Assembly: GCA_963827315.1 (NCBI GenBank)
Contig: CAWHAL010000001.1
Coordinates: 620,001 to 684,000 of the forward strand
Length of the DNA stretch: 64,000 nucleotides
Reading direction: 5' to 3'
Source: CAVXEF01 sp963827315
Lineage (GTDB): Bacteria; Planctomycetota; Phycisphaerae; Sedimentisphaerales; Anaerobacaceae
Shown in pieces: positions 34,782 to 43,778 of this stretch (positions are counted from its first letter, which is position 1; each line of letters opens with the position of its first letter). The notes under the pieces were generated by a model, which was not told where the DNA came from, made no database searches, and saw nothing but the letters and a program-made list of their open reading frames with translations. A program made the position numbers and the translations under genes.

Positions 34782-36056
34782 TTAAAAACAGATTTGTGCT
34801 CGTACACCCAGAACAACCGCATCGCTGGCTGAGCCAGACCCACCCGGATTAGCTACATACTGAATGGCAGGACTTAAATGGAACCAGGGTGTAACCTGAA
34901 CGTTGTAGTAGACTTCCAGTACGCTTTCGGAATCTTCCGTATAGGTCAAGTTGGCAAAATCGGAAAAGAAGCCCTGAGCAAAACCTGCACCAAGCACATC
35001 GTCATCACGACCTTCCAACAGACCGTGATACTGAAAACCAAAGCTCCAGAAATTGGCAATATCGTTTCTCTTGCTGTCAGCATAGCCGTACCTGAAGAAC
35101 GCACCGAGTCCCTGGCTGTCCTGCAAGTCGTCGTTCTCCTTAAGCAACATCTGGTCACAACTAAGATAAAAGCCTACATCATCACGATATTTCTTGGCGC
35201 CGTCTGAATTTGCCTTCGGCTGTGGGTCATTCCAAAGCCCCACTCGATATGCGCCCTGCAAGGGGCCATTAACTGAATCCAGCTTTGGGGTAATACCGGT
35301 TTCAAAGATATAGAAGAAATAGGCTTCATCGCAGAATGTTGTTCTAAAGCCGGTTTCCCTATAGTCGGCCTGGGCATCGGCTACGGCTGCTGAAACGTAC
35401 CAAGGGCCGACCGGACTGTAATGAACAGCTGCACCAAGACCATTATCAGGAAAGGGAATGGTCGGGTTGTTGATAAGCGCCCCGTTAAGAAACTGAGTGG
35501 TTTCGTCATTGGCGAAGCTACTGCAGTCAAATGAGACGGGGCAGTTGTGATGCTCGAATCCGCCGGTAAGGTCCATCTTACCAATTCTTAGATGAATTGT
35601 TTCATCTGCGAAAACCTGCTCATACCAAAATTCGGTAATATCCATGGTGCGTCTGGGGGCAGCATCGCCATTTACGCCGAATGCACTGCCTACAGAGGGT
35701 GCATTGATGCCACCGGATTTTGACCACTTCCCCTCAGTAAGTATATATAAGCGGCCACCTTCAACACCCAAGAGCTTTTGAAGGTTTGCTGAAAGCTCCA
35801 AATCATAGCTGCCTGAAAAACGTCCTGCCCGGCGGTGTGTGCTGATGCCGCCGCGAAGATTCTGCTGATAGATATTTGTAACACCGAGGTTTATCTCTAT
35901 ACCCTTATCCGCCAGCCTGTCATTTAACCCGAAAAAACCATCCGTCAGGGTCTTTCTTTCTCGGATGTCGTGGATATGGTTCTGTTCGCTGCCAGATCGG
36001 CAGATCTCTGCGAATACCAGCAAGGTTGTAATGCTAAAAAATACATATTTTTTCAT
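34782..36056 (-). CDS. OprB-like carbohydrate-selective porin family protein
   Basis: 424-residue outer-membrane beta-barrel with an N-terminal signal peptide (FFSITTLLVFAEI), alternating beta strands and a C-terminal aromatic residue (RAQICF). Motifs such as GVTNIYQQNLRGG and DLTGGFEHHNCPVSFDCSSFANDE (central part) are OprB-like. The start at 36056 has GGAAG upstream. Its place directly before nikMN and next to a nikR remnant suggests metal uptake across the outer membrane, which is an inference. Confidence 0.8.
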   Translation of the reverse strand: MKKYVFFSITTLLVFAEICRSGSEQNHIHDIRERKTLTDGFFGLNDRLADKGIEINLGVTNIYQQNLRGGISTHRRAGRFSGSYDLELSANLQKLLGVEGGRLYILTEGKWSKSGGINAPSVGSAFGVNGDAAPRRTMDITEFWYEQVFADETIHLRIGKMDLTGGFEHHNCPVSFDCSSFANDETTQFLNGALINNPTIPFPDNGLGAAVHYSPVGPWYVSAAVADAQADYRETGFRTTFCDEAYFFYIFETGITPKLDSVNGPLQGAYRVGLWNDPQPKANSDGAKKYRDDVGFYLSCDQMLLKENDDLQDSQGLGAFFRYGYADSKRNDIANFWSFGFQYHGLLEGRDDDVLGAGFAQGFFSDFANLTYTEDSESVLEVYYNVQVTPWFHLSPAIQYVANPGGSGSASDAVVLGVRAQICF

Positions 36057-36231
36057 ATTTCTTCCTTCGCTGTGCGGAAATGGCATCTGAGTTTGCGCAT
36101 AAAAATATATTAATCGTGCTACCAAGTCAATATAAAATTTGGCTCTTTCAAAAAAATCTTTATCAGATAAAATAGCTTTTAACTGATTGGAATTGGTATG
36201 TTGGCTCTGCTGCCGTTACAGGAGAACGAAA

Positions 36232-36390
36232 ATGAGTCAGATTGAGCGAATAGGGGTGTCGGTAGATAAGAAGCTGTCTTTGCCCAGCCAAAGGCAGGTC
36301 TGGTTGCCTTTTGCTGTTCTGACTGACCGTAGGGTTTTTGTCACTCACCATAGATTGGCAAATCTTATTTTTTACGGAAATTGTTGTTGA
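36232..36390 (+). pseudogene. nikR: Truncated nikR (promoter and first ~15 codons only)
   Basis: MSQIERIGVSVDKKL matches the first 15 residues of intact NikR at 39627 (MSQVERIGVSLEKKL), and the upstream ACAGGAGAACGAAA matches its ribosome site region. After that the frame diverges into unrelated sequence (SLPSQRQVW) and stops at 36390. Similarity also extends upstream through the leader. This is the left scar of the inserted DUF134-feoB cassette. Confidence 0.85.
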
Positions 36391-36434
36391 CAGAGGGGCT
36401 GCAATGGTTTAAGTTATTAGCATATGCTAATAAC
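36387..36434 (+). promoter_or_regulatory. Promoter with overlapping 22-bp perfect palindrome (operator)
   Basis: TTGACA at 36387-36392, a 17-base spacer and TAAGTT as a weak -10. A perfect palindrome at 36413-36434 with core TTAGCATATGCTAA covers the -10 and start region, 15 bases before the DUF134 gene. It is the natural place for an autoregulator, probably the DUF134 protein itself. Confidence 0.7.
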
Positions 36435-36448
36435 TATGAAGGTGTCCG

Positions 36449-36913
36449 ATGGCTAGACCTTTCAGATGCAGATGTGTACGGTGCATGCCAGGAACGAATT
36501 ATTTCAAACCAAGAGGTATTCCTCTAACTACTCTTGAAGAGGTTAATTTGACGGTAGATGAATTTGAGGCAATCAGGCTTGCTGACCTGGAGGGTTTATA
36601 TCAGGAAGAGTCCGCGAAAAAAATGGAGATTTCACGGCAGACATTTGCAAACATCATAAATTCTGCGCACAAAAAAATTGCTGAGGCAATAGTAAAGGTA
36701 AAGGCAATAAGAATAGAAGGAGGTGTTTATAAAATGGCAGAAATGCGAAAGTTCAACTGTTACGATTGCAAACATGAGTGGGATATCCCTTATGGGACAG
36801 GTAGGCCGCAGAAGTGTCCCCAGTGTGAAAGCAAAAATATTCACAGAGCAGAAGAGGATAGAGGTTATGCTAGGGCAGGCAGAGGGCGAGGCCGTTGTGG
36901 TAGACCTTGGTAG
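36449..36913 (+). CDS. DUF134-family DNA-binding protein with C-terminal zinc ribbon
   Basis: 154 residues. The N-terminal part (MARPFRCRCVRCMPGTNYFKPRG, then LTVDEFEAIRLADLEGLYQEE) is DUF134, a sigma-factor-like helix-turn-helix family (EISRQTFANIINSAHKKIAEA, abbreviated). The last ~45 residues carry four cysteines (CYDC ... CPQC) as a zinc ribbon. DUF134 genes are usually linked to NifX/NifB-like cofactor proteins, as here. Likely regulator of this cassette. Confidence 0.88.
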   Translation: MARPFRCRCVRCMPGTNYFKPRGIPLTTLEEVNLTVDEFEAIRLADLEGLYQEESAKKMEISRQTFANIINSAHKKIAEAIVKVKAIRIEGGVYKMAEMRKFNCYDCKHEWDIPYGTGRPQKCPQCESKNIHRAEEDRGYARAGRGRGRCGRPW

Positions 36914-36962
36914 CGAATACAGTCGCTAATCGTCTTTGAACATTATAAAGGAGTAAAAAATT

Positions 36963-37327
36963 ATGAGAATATGTATACCTACAGAAACCGACGTGGGGCG
37001 GAAAGCAATAGTATATGCTCATTTCGGTAGCGCCCGTACTTTACAATCTATGACAGCGAAAAAGATGCATTCGAAGTAATTGACAACTCTAACCAGCATC
37101 ATGCTCATGGAACATGTCATCCCCTGGAAGCGCTAAATAGCAAACATATTGATGCTGTGGTATGTGGCGGCATGGGTGCGAGAGCTGTTTCAGGACTTAA
37201 CGGAAGCGGGATAAAGGTATATAGGGTAGTTGGGGGAACGGTTGAAGAAACAATCGAAAAGTGGAAAGATGGCAGCTTTGAGGAGATTACCGTAGAGAAC
37301 GCCTGTAGTGAGCACAGGTGCCACTGA
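36963..37327 (+). CDS. Dinitrogenase iron-molybdenum cofactor (NifX/NifB-like) family protein, one-base frameshift
   Basis: The first frame reads MRICIPTETDVGRKAIVYAHFGSA. One base later the expected PYFTIYDSEKDAFEVIDN follows, then HHAHGTCHPLEAL, VVCGGMGARAVSGLN and the C-terminal HRCH. With one base added after 37033 it is a normal ~121-residue member of the family that includes MTH1175 and IssA-like iron-sulfur binding proteins. The break again falls after GCGC in an Ala codon. Probably binds an iron or iron-sulfur cluster; linked to feoAB. Confidence 0.85.
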
Positions 37328-37569
37328 TTGATAGGCCGGCAGGATGTGCTCATCGCGCCCGCTTTAACTTTGGAAGTCAAGTAACTGGCTCATGGGTGTC
37401 TTAATGGTTACAGGCATCGCGTCTTCGAAGCCACTTTGAAGGCGGTATGCTGAGCTTCTGGTGTGTAGGGCTTGAGAGCCAACGGACAAACCTTTGGAGG
37501 GGAGGAACTTTGTAAAGCCTACTTCTTCCTTTGATTTATTGATACTTAGAAAGTATAATATTGAACACC

Positions 37570-37803
37570 ATGAGAAAACTATCATTAATTCAACTGAAAG
37601 AAAACCAAAAGGCTAAAGTATTGGAAATTTCTGGTGGTAGAATTCTGCAACACAAAATGATGAGTATGGGTATTTATCCTGGCAGAGAGATTACGAAACT
37701 GAGCCATTTTGCCCTAAGAGGTCCGGTGACTGTAAGGGTAGGTAGGAGCGTCTTAGCTTTGGGCTACGGCGTAGCTGCTAAAATTATCGTAGAAATAGAA
37801 TGA
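37570..37803 (+). CDS. feoA: Ferrous iron transport protein A
   Basis: 77-residue SH3-like protein (KLSLIQLKENQKAKVLEI, MGIYPGREI, VRVGRSVLALGYGVAAKI). It starts at ATG 37570 and overlaps feoB by four bases. Helps FeoB function in Fe2+ uptake. AT-rich compared with the flanking genes. Confidence 0.9.
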   Translation: MRKLSLIQLKENQKAKVLEISGGRILQHKMMSMGIYPGREITKLSHFALRGPVTVRVGRSVLALGYGVAAKIIVEIE

Positions 37804-39530
37804 TAGAAAAGATTTTTTTATTAGGCAATCCTAATGTTGGTAAAAGCGTGGTATTTTCACGCTTAACTGGGGTTCATGTGATTGCTTCCAACTACCCAGG
37901 GACTACTGTTGAGATTACCAAAGGGTATTTAAAAATAGGTGAAGAAAAGATTGAAGTAATTGACCTGCCCGGAACTTATTCCTTAGAGTCGACTTCCAAA
38001 GCAGAAGAGGTGGCAGTTTCTTTGCTGAAAGAATATCCCAAAGACAAGGGTGCGGTAATAAATATTCTCGACGCAACTAATTTAGAGAGAAATTTGTTTT
38101 TGACTTTGCAATTAATTGAAGAGGGCTTTAGTGTAATTGTGTGTTTAAATATGTGGGATGATACAACGCACAGGGGAATTCGTATCGATGTGGAAAGATT
38201 AGAAGAACTTTTGGGAGTGCCGGTTATTTCTACGTGCGCTGTAACAGGTGTGGGCATCAAATTATTGATAGAAAGGATAAAAGAGGCCCATCCAAGTCCT
38301 AAAAATAAACTTACCCACGAGGCACGTTGGCAAGAGATTGGAAAGATAGTAGAAACTGTGCAGCGTCTCACCCATAGACATCATACCCTAAGAGAAATAC
38401 TCGAGGATGCTTCGGTAAAGCCTTTAAGCGGGCTACTTATGTCCTGCATAATTATATATGCATCTTTTAAAATTGTGCGTTTCTTGGGTGAGGTATTAAT
38501 AAATAAAATATTTGACCCTTTATTTTTTGATCTTTATCTGCCCCTTTTAGAGCGCTTAAGCCTTGCATTAGGACAAAAGGGCTTTATTCATCATTTATTA
38601 ATTGGAGAGTTAATCAACGGAAAAATTGACTTTAAGCAGTCTTTGGGCGTGCTTACCACAGCGCCTTATATTGAATTTGCTATGGTTCTGCCTTACATAG
38701 TTTCTTTTTATTTTATATTAAGCCTTTTAGAAGACATAGGATATCTACCACGGCTGGCAATATTATTGGATAATTTACTGCATAGGCTCGGGCTGCACGG
38801 TTATGCAATTATTCCGGTGCTTCTTGGCCTTGGTTGTAATGTGCCGGGGATTTTATCTACGCGTGTTTTAGAATCAAAACGCGAGAGGTTTATTGCTTCA
38901 ACCCTTATATCTATTGGCGTGCCTTGTGTACCTTTACAGGCGATGATATTTGGGCTACTGGGTAATTTTGGAGGATTTTATGTTGGCGGAGTTTACCTTG
39001 TTCTATTTTCCATATTGATAATATTAGGTATAATTTTGAATCGCGTCTTGTCTGGCTATAGTCCGGAACTTTTAATGGAGATTCCGCCATATAGGTTTCC
39101 CCCATTACTAATTTTAGGAAAGAAACTATATTTTCGCATAAAAGGTTTCTTGATAGAAGCGGCGCCGATTGTTTTATTGGGTGTTTTAGCAATCAATATT
39201 CTTTTGTACTTTAGGTTATTAGATTTTGTAACCGGCATATTTGCGCCAGTAATTCAAGGCTTATTCGGTTTACCAAAAGAAGCAGTGGTTGCTTTGGTAA
39301 TCGGATTTCTAAGAAAAGATGTTGCTGTGGGCATGCTTATGCCTTTGGCGCTTTCTGCCAAGCAGTTGTTTATTGCAGTAACATTGCTTGCTATATCTTT
39401 TCCTTGTATTGCTACATTTGTAGTCCTGCTAAAAGAATTGGGTTTAAAATATTTAATTAAGGCAACTCTGATAATGATAGCTGTAAGCATGGTTGTAGGT
39501 TCGATACTTAATTTTGTAATTTTGCGTTAA
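37800..39530 (+). CDS. feoB: Ferrous iron transporter FeoB
   Basis: 576-residue inner-membrane Fe2+ transporter. The N-terminal G domain has GNPNVGKSVVFSRLTG, NYPGTTVE, DLPGTYSL and a G4-type NMWDD. The membrane part has the two gate motifs including LGLGCNVPGI and the FLRKDVAVGML region. It is shorter than the ~770-residue enterobacterial form, as in many anaerobes. Base composition is clearly more AT-rich than its surroundings, supporting acquisition with the DUF134 cassette. Confidence 0.95.
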   Translation: MIEKIFLLGNPNVGKSVVFSRLTGVHVIASNYPGTTVEITKGYLKIGEEKIEVIDLPGTYSLESTSKAEEVAVSLLKEYPKDKGAVINILDATNLERNLFLTLQLIEEGFSVIVCLNMWDDTTHRGIRIDVERLEELLGVPVISTCAVTGVGIKLLIERIKEAHPSPKNKLTHEARWQEIGKIVETVQRLTHRHHTLREILEDASVKPLSGLLMSCIIIYASFKIVRFLGEVLINKIFDPLFFDLYLPLLERLSLALGQKGFIHHLLIGELINGKIDFKQSLGVLTTAPYIEFAMVLPYIVSFYFILSLLEDIGYLPRLAILLDNLLHRLGLHGYAIIPVLLGLGCNVPGILSTRVLESKRERFIASTLISIGVPCVPLQAMIFGLLGNFGGFYVGGVYLVLFSILIILGIILNRVLSGYSPELLMEIPPYRFPPLLILGKKLYFRIKGFLIEAAPIVLLGVLAINILLYFRLLDFVTGIFAPVIQGLFGLPKEAVVALVIGFLRKDVAVGMLMPLALSAKQLFIAVTLLAISFPCIATFVVLLKELGLKYLIKATLIMIAVSMVVGSILNFVILR

Positions 39531-39626
39531 AAGAAAACAATTGCATTAATTTCACGTGATCTGGATAGCTCTTAGCCGGTCAGAAACCGGCATAGTGGTT
39601 TTATTGCTGTCACAGGAGAACAAAGA

Positions 39627-40040
39627 ATGAGTCAAGTCGAGCGAATAGGAGTATCGTTGGAGAAGAAGTTGCTTTCGAAGTTCGACAAGCTTATCGCAAA
39701 AAAAGGTTATCAGAGCCGGTCCGAGGCCATCCGCGACCTCATCCGTCAGCAGATGAGCGACGAACGCCTGGCTGACCCGAAAGCCAAAGCGGTCGCTGCG
39801 GTATTTGTGGTGTACGACCACCATTCCACCAAACTGATGGAAAAGTTGACCGACCTGCAACACTACCATTTGCTGCGGACCATTTCTTCTATGCATATCC
39901 ATCTTGACGAGCACGATTGTCTGGAGGTGATTGTCCTTAGAGGCAAAGTGGCTGAAATAAACAAGATGGCCGAGAATATGCTGAGCCAGAAAGGCGTCAA
40001 GCTCGGGAAAGTCGGTCTTGTCGCAGCAGAGTCAGGATAA
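39627..40040 (+). CDS. nikR: Nickel-responsive regulator NikR
   Basis: 137-residue ribbon-helix-helix repressor. Residues 1-45 form the DNA-binding part (MSQVERIGVSLEKKLLSKFD, GYQSRSEAIRDLIR). The C-terminal ACT-like domain has the nickel ligands visible in YDHHST and MHIHLDEHDCLEV (two His and Cys). It controls nickel uptake genes, here most likely nikMNQO and the porin. ACAGGAG is the ribosome site. It is separated from its likely targets by the inserted feoAB cassette. Confidence 0.95.
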   Translation: MSQVERIGVSLEKKLLSKFDKLIAKKGYQSRSEAIRDLIRQQMSDERLADPKAKAVAAVFVVYDHHSTKLMEKLTDLQHYHLLRTISSMHIHLDEHDCLEVIVLRGKVAEINKMAENMLSQKGVKLGKVGLVAAESG

Positions 40041-40129
40041 TTAAACTGTCAAGCTCTAAAACCGGGCTGTAAATGGGGGGTTTTGGTTTAAAATCGCAGC
40101 TTTGTCAATATTTACTTGATTTGTACTGC

Positions 40130-40392
40130 GAAATCTGGTATAAGGATAGTAGCGGGCAGACCCCTGCGATGTGCGTAAAAAAAGTTAAGATTTGAAAAAA
40201 CCGATAACCCTAACTCAGGGAAATCGGGCCTTGATGGCTCAAAAATGCCTACTCGATAGGACTTTTGGACACAAGCAACGATTACCCACCTGGAAATACT
40301 GGGTTTTATTCAAATGCTTTCTTACGGCATCAGTGGAGGTATGTCTCGCTAATAAAAGGCCTGTTTACGCAGGCCTTTTTTATTTTTTTTGT
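40130..40392 (+). ncRNA. Structured leader or small RNA upstream of glgP, family unknown
   Basis: No protein gene is supported between nikR and glgP. The sequence folds into successive hairpins: CCGAT-AA-CCCT/AGGG-AA-ATCGG (about 40200-40226), GCC/GGC, CCTA/TAGG (about 40248-40262), ACCCA/TGGGT (about 40284-40305), ATGC/GCAT. It ends in a strong terminator. It may be an attenuator or riboswitch for glgP, or a separate RNA. I do not recognise a known class. Confidence 0.4.
40354..40392 (+). terminator. Rho-independent terminator upstream of glgP
   Basis: AAAAGGCCTG / CAGGCCTTTT with a six-base loop, then a run of T broken by a single A. It ends about 160 bases before the glgP start. Confidence 0.85.
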
Positions 40393-40549
40393 CGCCGGAA
40401 GGCCGGTAATATCGGACTATATCCTCCTGTCGGGATGCACATCTGCCTTGTTTTTGCGGTTAAGCCGCTAAATGGATTTGTCGATTATATGAGTCGGTAC
40501 AAAGTCTGGGCATTACCCAAGATGATATCGTTTATAGTTGGAGACGCCA

Positions 40550-43156
40550 ATGTCGCCGAACGTCCGCAGCTTCGTCGTTTTGCCTTCCCTGCCGGAGCCT
40601 CTCAGGGAGCTGGACTTTATTGCCAGGAACATGTTTTGGTCCTGGAACCTCGAGTTTATAGGGCTTTTCAGACGTATTGACAGCGACTTATGGAAGGCCT
40701 GTGGTCATAATCCCATCAAGCTTTTAGGCACCGTCTCGCAGGAGCGTTTGGAGGCTCTGGCCGAAAACCGCGGCTTTGTTTCTGAGCTTGGCCGAGCCGC
40801 CGAAAAGCTTAGGGTTTACCTGCAGGGGCCGCAATGGTCTGAGGCGGCCCAGTCGAAGGATGCTAAGCCTCTGATTGCGTACTTTAGTGCCGAGTTTGGC
40901 ATTCACGAGAGTCTACCTATTTACGCCGGCGGACTGGGCATCCTCGCTGGTGACCACCTCAAAAGTGCATCCGACCTCGGCATCGACTTGGTAGGGGTTG
41001 GTCTGTTGTACCAGTCCTATTACCGTCAGTACCTGAACGTTGACGGCTGGCAGCAGGAGGTTTATATCGAGGCTGATTCTTACAATATGCCGATGGAAAT
41101 GGTCCGGCAGAAGGATGGTCAGCCGCTTACCATCGGCGTCGAATATCCCGGCAGGGTAGTACAGGCCCAGATTTGGGCTGTATCGGTTGGAAGGGTAAAA
41201 CTGTATCTGTTGGACCCCAATATCCCTGCAAATGTACCGCAGGACCGTGCGATTACGGGCAGCATCTATGACGGTGACCGCGAGATCCGAATCTGTCAGG
41301 AAATCATGCTCGGCATTGGCGGTATGAGGGTTCTTACCGCCATGGGTATTTCGCCGACTGTTTGCCACATTAACGAGGGCCACGCCGCGTTTGTTGTACT
41401 GGAAAGAATCCGTCAATTGCGCCGGACGTATGGTGTAAGTTTTAGCGAAGCATTAGAAGCCGTTAGGGCAAGTAGTGTTTTTACAGTGCATACCCCGGTA
41501 AAAGCTGGCAGTGAGGAGTTTCCTGTGGAGATGATGGATAAGTACTTCACTGATTATCTGCCCGCGCTTGGCATAAGCAAGGACGAATTCCTGGGGTTAG
41601 GCAGGCTTAATCCTAAGGACGAGAAGGAGTCGTTTAAGATGCCGGTCTTGGCGATTAGGCTGAGCGCTTACAGAAACGGCGTGAGCAAACTGCATGGCGA
41701 GGTTTCGCGCAGAATGTGGGCGGGGCTGTGTTGGCCCGATGTCCCTGTCGATGAGGTGCCGATAACGTCGATTACGAACGGCATACACATCAAAAGCTGG
41801 TTGTCGGCGGAGATGGACTCGTTATACGAAAGGTACCTCGGACCAACATGGGCTGAGCAGAGTACCGACGAGTCGGTTTGGAAAAATATCGACCAGATTC
41901 CGGACGAGGAGTTTTGGCGGGTGCGTCAGCGATGCAAGGAGAATCTGGTTGTTTTTGCTCGCAGACGCCTCAAGGAGCAGATACAGCGGCGGGGCACCTA
42001 CCATACCGAACTGAACTGGGCGGAGGAGGTCCTTGACCCCGAGGCCCTGACAATTGGATTTGCCAGAAGATTTGCACCCTATAAGAGAGGTAATCTCCTA
42101 TTGAAGGACCCCAAGCGCCTCGTAAAACTGCTCAGCGACCCTGCTCGGCCCTTGCAGATTATCTTTGCCGGCAAGGCCCACCCCAGAGATACCGAAGGCA
42201 AGGAGATTATTCGTCAGATTATTCATTTCGCTTCGCAATATCAGGTCAGACGCCGCATCGTATTTATTGAGGACTACGACATTAATGTAGCCAGGGTTTT
42301 GGTCCGGGGCGTCGATATTTGGCTTAATAATCCCCGACGTCCGATGGAGGCCAGTGGTACCAGCGGTATGAAAGCGGCTGTTAATGGCGCCCTTAGTATG
42401 AGCACTTTGGACGGCTGGTGGTGTGAGGGGTACAAGCCTGAGATTGGCTGGACTATCGGCTCGGGCGAAAACTATGAGGATGTAGGCTATCAGGATATGG
42501 TGGAATCCCAGGCCATTTACAATATGCTCGAGAATGAGGCTGTTCCTCTGTATTACACACGCTCAGCCGACAATCTCCCGCGGGCCTGGATAAAAAGAGC
42601 GAAGAATTCTATCAAGTGGATATCACCCCGATTCAGCACGCACAGAATGGCCACCGAATATATGAGCCGGTTTTACACCCCCGCCAGCAGCAAATGGTCC
42701 TACTTGATGACTGAAAGTATGTCCAAGGCTAAGGAACTGGCCAAGTGGAAATCAAATATGAAAGCAGCTTGGCGCGAAATCGCCGTTAGCGCCGTGGATA
42801 TAGAGCTCGACAATGGCGAGCAGCGCGTCCAGTTCGACCCAAGACAATCCCAGCTGCGCGTTGGTTCTCAACTGAATATCAAGGCAAAGGTTACGCTCGG
42901 CAAAGTCAGACCGAATGATGTTTCGGTTGAGCTTTACTATGGCCCTGTTGACACCTGGGGCGATATAAAAGATGGCTCAGCTCTCAAAATGAATCATGAA
43001 GAGGTTTTGGGGAAGGATGGTGAGCATTGGTTTGCAGGCGTGATGTCCTGCAGGAAGTCCGGTCGGCAGGGCCTGGCGCTGCGGATTTTGCCTAAACACG
43101 ATGATATAATTGACCCCTATGAGCTTGGCTTGATTCTTTGGGAAGGCGTAAAATAG
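40550..43156 (+). CDS. glgP: Alpha-glucan (glycogen/maltodextrin) phosphorylase
   Basis: 868-residue GT35 phosphorylase that releases glucose-1-phosphate from glycogen. Visible features are the N-terminal DUF3417-type segment (ARNMFWSWN), YFSAEFGIHESLPIYAGGLGILAGDHLKSASDLG (start of this run), the pocket residues in HINEGHAAFV, and the PLP-lysine region ASGTSGMKAAVNG. Start ATG 40550 with GGAG upstream. The long Thermotoga-like form. Confidence 0.95.
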   Translation: MSPNVRSFVVLPSLPEPLRELDFIARNMFWSWNLEFIGLFRRIDSDLWKACGHNPIKLLGTVSQERLEALAENRGFVSELGRAAEKLRVYLQGPQWSEAAQSKDAKPLIAYFSAEFGIHESLPIYAGGLGILAGDHLKSASDLGIDLVGVGLLYQSYYRQYLNVDGWQQEVYIEADSYNMPMEMVRQKDGQPLTIGVEYPGRVVQAQIWAVSVGRVKLYLLDPNIPANVPQDRAITGSIYDGDREIRICQEIMLGIGGMRVLTAMGISPTVCHINEGHAAFVVLERIRQLRRTYGVSFSEALEAVRASSVFTVHTPVKAGSEEFPVEMMDKYFTDYLPALGISKDEFLGLGRLNPKDEKESFKMPVLAIRLSAYRNGVSKLHGEVSRRMWAGLCWPDVPVDEVPITSITNGIHIKSWLSAEMDSLYERYLGPTWAEQSTDESVWKNIDQIPDEEFWRVRQRCKENLVVFARRRLKEQIQRRGTYHTELNWAEEVLDPEALTIGFARRFAPYKRGNLLLKDPKRLVKLLSDPARPLQIIFAGKAHPRDTEGKEIIRQIIHFASQYQVRRRIVFIEDYDINVARVLVRGVDIWLNNPRRPMEASGTSGMKAAVNGALSMSTLDGWWCEGYKPEIGWTIGSGENYEDVGYQDMVESQAIYNMLENEAVPLYYTRSADNLPRAWIKRAKNSIKWISPRFSTHRMATEYMSRFYTPASSKWSYLMTESMSKAKELAKWKSNMKAAWREIAVSAVDIELDNGEQRVQFDPRQSQLRVGSQLNIKAKVTLGKVRPNDVSVELYYGPVDTWGDIKDGSALKMNHEEVLGKDGEHWFAGVMSCRKSGRQGLALRILPKHDDIIDPYELGLILWEGVK

Positions 43157-43167
43157 TGCTTCAGAGT

Positions 43168-43225
43168 TTGTTGAACAAAGAACTATGAACAACGAACAAT
43201 AAACTATGAACTATGAACAAAGATT
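43168..43225. repeat. Low-complexity 'AACTATGAACAA' tract
   Basis: Tandem units of the AACTATGAACAACGAACAAT type between glgP and the PTS gene. No coding potential. Confidence 0.6.
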
Positions 43226-43231
43226 CGGCAC

Positions 43232-43693
43232 CTACTCATTCTCCTCCTTGGTGCTGATAAGCTCATAGAGCTTCTTAGCCGACGCTGCTTTTTCGACAGT
43301 CTCTTTAAATTGCTTGTCTAACATCAATTGACTTATCTTCGCTAATGCCTGGATGTGTGGGCCTGTCTTGTCAAGAGGTGAAACTAACAGAACCACAATA
43401 GTTACTCCTTTGCCGTCCACACTCGCAAAATCTATCGGCTTGCGAGCAACGCCCATACTCATAACCAGCTCTTTGACCGCATCGCACTTGCCGTGCGGAA
43501 CAGCTATCCCGGAGCCGATGCCGGTGCTTTTGGTTTGCTCACGTTTCATAACAGCATCTAAAACGGCGTCTCTATCGTTCAGCAGGCCGTTTGAATCGAG
43601 CAAATCGACCAGCTCGGTTATTACCGATTCTTTGTTTGTTCCTTCTAACGGGACCTTAACCCCGCTTGGCTGCATTATTTCTGTTAGCTTCAT
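43232..43693 (-). CDS. PTS EIIA (fructose/nitrogen type) protein
   Basis: 153-residue EIIA domain with the phosphorylated histidine in GIGSGIAVPHGKCDAV and the conserved LLVSPLDKTGPHI segment. It receives phosphate from HPr. No other PTS component is nearby, so a regulatory PTSNtr-like role is more likely than sugar import. Convergent with glgP. Confidence 0.88.
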   Translation of the reverse strand: MKLTEIMQPSGVKVPLEGTNKESVITELVDLLDSNGLLNDRDAVLDAVMKREQTKSTGIGSGIAVPHGKCDAVKELVMSMGVARKPIDFASVDGKGVTIVVLLVSPLDKTGPHIQALAKISQLMLDKQFKETVEKAASAKKLYELISTKEENE

Positions 43694-43727
43694 TGAGTCA
43701 GTGTTTATTATAGACTATTCGGAATTT

Positions 43728-43778
43728 TATACGCCTGTCTCGCCTTCGACTCGCCAAGGCGGACGCCTGCGGCGTATA
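43728..43778. repeat. Palindromic mini-element with a second element nested inside
   Basis: TATACGCCTG ... CGGCGTATA is a mini-element split by a 25-base insert (TCTCGCCTTCGACTCGCC and AAGGCGG). The insert is bordered on both sides by ACGCCTG, which looks like a 7-bp target duplication. Confidence 0.75.
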
